37,934 bases of DNA, from assembly GCA_002730095.1 (NCBI GenBank), contig PBZE01000023.1, forward strand, positions 1 through 37,934. The letters run 5' to 3'. Numbering within the stretch: position 1 is the stretch's first letter; every line of letters starts with the position of its first letter. Shown here one piece after another: positions 34,498-37,934 of the stretch. The position numbers and the translations under genes are program-made. The notes under the pieces were generated by a model, which made no database searches, had not been told where the DNA came from, and saw only the letters and a list, made by a program, of their open reading frames with translations. This stretch comes from Methanobacteriota archaeon (GTDB lineage Archaea > Thermoplasmatota > Poseidoniia > Poseidoniales > Thalassarchaeaceae).

Positions 34498-37026
34498 CTA
34501 ATGCCCCATTACTACTCTGTGAACGGCGTTTTGTACCTCTCTCATCCTGTCTACTGCGCCTAGTTCTCTGAAAACAACGAGTGACCTTTGTAAGTAATCC
34601 ATCCTTTGGGAACGATTGCTTTCTACTTCTCCAAGACGGGATAGTATCTCTCCTTGCATCATCCTAAAGTCGTTCGCCTCTGCGATGGACAATGCATCTA
34701 GGTAGTGCTGTGCTGCTTCTTCGGAGCTGCCTGCATCACTGAGAACCTGCCCAAGAAGAATCTCGACTTCTACTGCGCTTCTTGGATCGGATTGATCTGA
34801 AAGAATTTCTAAAGCGCCTGAATAATGGTGCATCGCGAGATCATTGTCCTTTATCCTAGCATAATATCTGCCAAGGACTGCCCTAGATCTTGCATGAAGT
34901 TTATCTTGATTATTCTCTGCAGTTTCATCGTGAGCTTTCATGGCATGATCTCTTGCCCTGTCCATCTCTCCCATTTCCAAAAAGGCCGATGCTAGCCTAA
35001 TTCTGGCCTCAGTCAGCTCAGGAGAGTCCTCGGAATCCAACAGTTCCTCAACATTTCCATACACCTCAATTGCCCTCTTATTATCACGCTGACGCCTGAA
35101 AATATATCCCATGTTATTGTAAGACCTAGCTGCCCCTTGTGCATCTCTAAGTTTGATTTGCATCTCTAGTGCTTTCTTGTGCAGGGATAGAGCATTGTCC
35201 ATCTCGCCCTTCTTCACAGCTAAATCTGCTCTGGAGGAGTAAATTCTAGCAAGAGGAGTGGTGAGTTTGTGCCTAGCTGCAATGGGTAGGGCGAGATCAT
35301 ACTGCTCTTCTGCATCATCCCACCTGCCCTGAATTGACAAGATATCCCCTGTCAACTCATGGATAACAAAACGTGTCCTTGGCCCGAACATACTTGCTTC
35401 TAGAACTCGAAGAATTCCTAAGAGTTCTATGTGGCCCGCCTTTACCAATGCATGTCCTTCCTCGGAAAGTGCTGCAGCTAGTCCCTCTGTGTCCCCTGAC
35501 ATGTGAAGATGGTGGATATGCTCTATACTTTCTGAAGGATTTTGTTTCCTGACTCTATACCACTCAGCGGCATTTGCATGCAAAGATTGACTAAGGGAGT
35601 CTTCCATTGATCTTGTAAGAAATTCTCTAACCAGGTCGTGGACATCATAATTCTCACTATCTGCTTGTCTGGCGAGTCCTTTCTCTACCAGATCATCTAA
35701 GAGATCCGTTTCCATATCCATTCCAGAAATTGCCTCTAATGGCATTGGCTCTCTGAATACTGCAATTGCACCCAGTAATCTTTTTTCTGCACCTGAAAGT
35801 CTGCTGAATATCTCTTTCTCCACGAAGGCCTCTAGAGTTTCATGAAATGTCCCTCCAACGCTACCTCTGTTGATAAGCTCCAGCACTAGTGGGTGCCCTC
35901 TAGAAAGATTGTGTATATGCAAAAACTGGGGCATTTCAATGTCTTGCATCGTCGTTAGGATCTTCCTGCTGGCTTCTTGATCTAGACCATCCAGTGGCAT
36001 TACTAGAGTGACAATCCTTCCTGAAGAATCGGATTCTGGGACCACCATTCTGAAAGATCTAGAAAACATTACCAGTCCTACGTTTTCTAGCTCTGGAATC
36101 TTCAATGAAAGTCCCCTGAGTACCGAAATTAATGTTTCGTCACCGACCTTGTGGAGATCATCAATAACTACGAGGGAGGGGGATGTACTCAGGGCCTCTG
36201 ACATTAGATTCACGGCCATCTGGGGCTGTGGAACTGGTGTAGAGGCAAGATAGTCTGAAAGATCATCACTTCCCATCGCAGAAAGCCATTCTGCCATTGC
36301 TTCGAGAAAGGCCCTAGATCCTTCCCAATCTTGACAACGATGATAGAGAAGATTTCTCCTATGTGTGAAACTCTCTATCAATTTAGCTGAAAGGGAAGTT
36401 TTCCCAATTCCTGCGATCCCTGGGACCAGAATAGAGCCGGACTGATGCTCCAGTAGATTTACCATGTTCTCAAGCTCCATCTCCCTGCCGTAGAATCTTC
36501 TAGTTCGAGGTAGGTCGCTAAGCGAGGTAACCAGCTGCTTCTCGATATGCTTTGAAAGATCTCGCTCAATTAAATCTGCAGATAAGACTGATAAGTCTAT
36601 TGTCCCAGATTCATCGAGATATCTAATTACGTCGACGTGCCTAAGTGGAAGTTCGGTTGCTTCCAGAGCTTGAGAGAGCTCCATATTTGAAGCTCTTCCA
36701 TCTTTTCCGATCACCCTCACTGTCTGCTTACCGACCTTGGACCATATGTCATCGGCTAGTTTAGCTCCGTCATCTGTGAGGAAGTATGCCTTCCTCTTCC
36801 TTGAAACTCCAGTAACATGTGCCTGCTTCTCTAACAAGTAGCCTTGATCCCTGAGTCCAGAGATTGCACGGGGCACATTTGATCTTGCAATAGACACTGC
36901 ATTGGCGATTCCCATCTGAGAAAGGGCGAATGGGACTTCGACTTTGTCCGCATGATCGACATAGTCCCTAAGATGCAAGAGTATCCTCTCTTGCACACCC
37001 GGCTTAGGCACTGGAGCGACAGTCAT
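34498..37026 (-). CDS. STAND-type ATPase with N-terminal winged-helix domain and C-terminal TPR repeats
   Basis: wHTH region VQERILLHLRDYV...VSIARSNVPRAISGLRDQGYLLEKQAHVTGVSRKRKAYFLTDDG; Walker A VPGIAGIGKTSLSAKL; Walker B SLVVIDDLHKV; TPR-like repeats across the C-terminal ~300 aa. Confidence 0.88.
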   Translation of the reverse strand: MTVAPVPKPGVQERILLHLRDYVDHADKVEVPFALSQMGIANAVSIARSNVPRAISGLRDQGYLLEKQAHVTGVSRKRKAYFLTDDGAKLADDIWSKVGKQTVRVIGKDGRASNMELSQALEATELPLRHVDVIRYLDESGTIDLSVLSADLIERDLSKHIEKQLVTSLSDLPRTRRFYGREMELENMVNLLEHQSGSILVPGIAGIGKTSLSAKLIESFTHRRNLLYHRCQDWEGSRAFLEAMAEWLSAMGSDDLSDYLASTPVPQPQMAVNLMSEALSTSPSLVVIDDLHKVGDETLISVLRGLSLKIPELENVGLVMFSRSFRMVVPESDSSGRIVTLVMPLDGLDQEASRKILTTMQDIEMPQFLHIHNLSRGHPLVLELINRGSVGGTFHETLEAFVEKEIFSRLSGAEKRLLGAIAVFREPMPLEAISGMDMETDLLDDLVEKGLARQADSENYDVHDLVREFLTRSMEDSLSQSLHANAAEWYRVRKQNPSESIEHIHHLHMSGDTEGLAAALSEEGHALVKAGHIELLGILRVLEASMFGPRTRFVIHELTGDILSIQGRWDDAEEQYDLALPIAARHKLTTPLARIYSSRADLAVKKGEMDNALSLHKKALEMQIKLRDAQGAARSYNNMGYIFRRQRDNKRAIEVYGNVEELLDSEDSPELTEARIRLASAFLEMGEMDRARDHAMKAHDETAENNQDKLHARSRAVLGRYYARIKDNDLAMHHYSGALEILSDQSDPRSAVEVEILLGQVLSDAGSSEEAAQHYLDALSIAEANDFRMMQGEILSRLGEVESNRSQRMDYLQRSLVVFRELGAVDRMREVQNAVHRVVMGH

Positions 37027-37085
37027 GAGTGTATTAGCAGCAACATCTATTCAAGAATGTTCGTGATGAAAGAGCGTTGTTTGAT

Positions 37086-37934
37086 TCATTGATTATTTTC
37101 TTCCTCGGGAACCCATTCTTCCTTTTCGTTGTCCCAAAGCCAACCGGGATGGTCATCGTCTTTGACGAACCTATCTTCTTCCACTTTCGGCCTCTCATCC
37201 TTGTTGTAATCACTTTCAAGTGCCGAGTCGTCTTCAAATTCGATAAAGAAATAGGCGAATGCACCTATGGCAATTACAAGTATAATTGCGATGATCACAA
37301 ACATTGAGATGCCACCAGAAGTCGAGTCGCTAACGATGATCTTTGTGCCATCATACTCCATTCCGCCATACTTGAATTGAGGCGTTGCAGAACCAGAAAT
37401 TCTTGATGCTGGAATTCCCATGGACCATGTTGAGTCTTCTGAGACCACAGTACTATTCACAGGAGTTCCCCCGATTGTGGCAGTAACTGTTCTCCCTGGT
37501 AATCCGATACCAGTGAAGATGGCATCCTCATCTTCAGAAATTCTAGTTTCATCTGGTATATTGACCGTGAATTCTATTCCTATTACCTGAATACTCAAAG
37601 GAATAGAGTTAGCCTTAGAGCTGAATTGATCCGAGGCCACGAACACAGCTTCACTGATGGACCAACCAGAAATCTCAGGATCGAAGAACGACATTGACGT
37701 TGGATTATATCTGGCCATTCCATCAGCAGATATTGAGATTACAACCGGGTATTCGTCATCTGAATCGATTTCTTCATTATCGTACACTGACAGGAGCAAA
37801 TCGTGATTTGGGTCGGGGTCTGCGAAGAAATCTAGCAGGTTTATTTCGAAGCTAGTGCATCTATCTGCAGACTGGGAGTTTATTTCACAGTACAGACCTC
37901 CTTCTTCGGGCCAATCCGTTTGATCGAAAATGGG
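37086..37934 (-). CDS. Membrane-anchored extracellular protein, C-terminal part (runs off the right edge)
   Basis: Manual translation shows the frame open to the window end (PIFDQTDWPEEGGLYCEINSQSADRCTSFEINLLDFFADPDPNHDLLLSVYDNEE...). The track start at 37799 is therefore internal. Ig-like segment, TM ISMFVIIAIILVIAIGAFAYFFI, tail HPGWLWDNEKEEWVPEEENNQ. Confidence 0.85.
   Translation of the reverse strand, partial: PIFDQTDWPEEGGLYCEINSQSADRCTSFEINLLDFFADPDPNHDLLLSVYDNEEIDSDDEYPVVISISADGMARYNPTSMSFFDPEISGWSISEAVFVASDQFSSKANSIPLSIQVIGIEFTVNIPDETRISEDEDAIFTGIGLPGRTVTATIGGTPVNSTVVSEDSTWSMGIPASRISGSATPQFKYGGMEYDGTKIIVSDSTSGGISMFVIIAIILVIAIGAFAYFFIEFEDDSALESDYNKDERPKVEEDRFVKDDDHPGWLWDNEKEEWVPEEENNQ

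Noticed and set aside
1-37934. tRNA, rRNA or mobile-element genes
   Set aside because: Intergenic gaps are mostly under 100 bp, and I saw no tRNA-like clover sequence, rRNA, transposase or integrase.

Overview
The window reads as an archaeal chromosome segment. Archaeal-type RNase P component 4, S15, PheT, GluRS, type II GAPDH and ArcS, together with very large secreted/membrane proteins, suggest a Poseidoniales (Marine Group II)-like genome; that taxonomy is inference. I support 26 protein-coding genes, two of them truncated by the window edges and missing or shortened in the ORF track. I found no rRNA, tRNA, CRISPR array or mobile element. Housekeeping genes (adk, rnp4, YhbY, gap, pheT, rnhB, gltX, rps15, arcS, dnaJ) are interleaved with large surface proteins: an S8 protease with tandem Ig-like domains, a 1912-aa TSP3-type calcium-repeat protein with an embedded propeller-like region, and several type I-like membrane proteins. 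The observations I would follow up first are: (1) an apparently catalytically degenerate RecJ/Cdc45-like protein next to rps15; (2) a single-ORF fusion of pyroglutamyl peptidase (triad residues present) with a NUDIX domain; (3) a GXGXG (glutamate synthase-type) domain joined to an unassigned C-terminal region; (4) all five convergent gene junctions having stop codons that abut or overlap; (5) a recurring ATAGGR-N-TTCAAR-like element at near-fixed distance upstream of start codons; (6) inverted repeats that directly abut the start codons of two secreted-protein genes.
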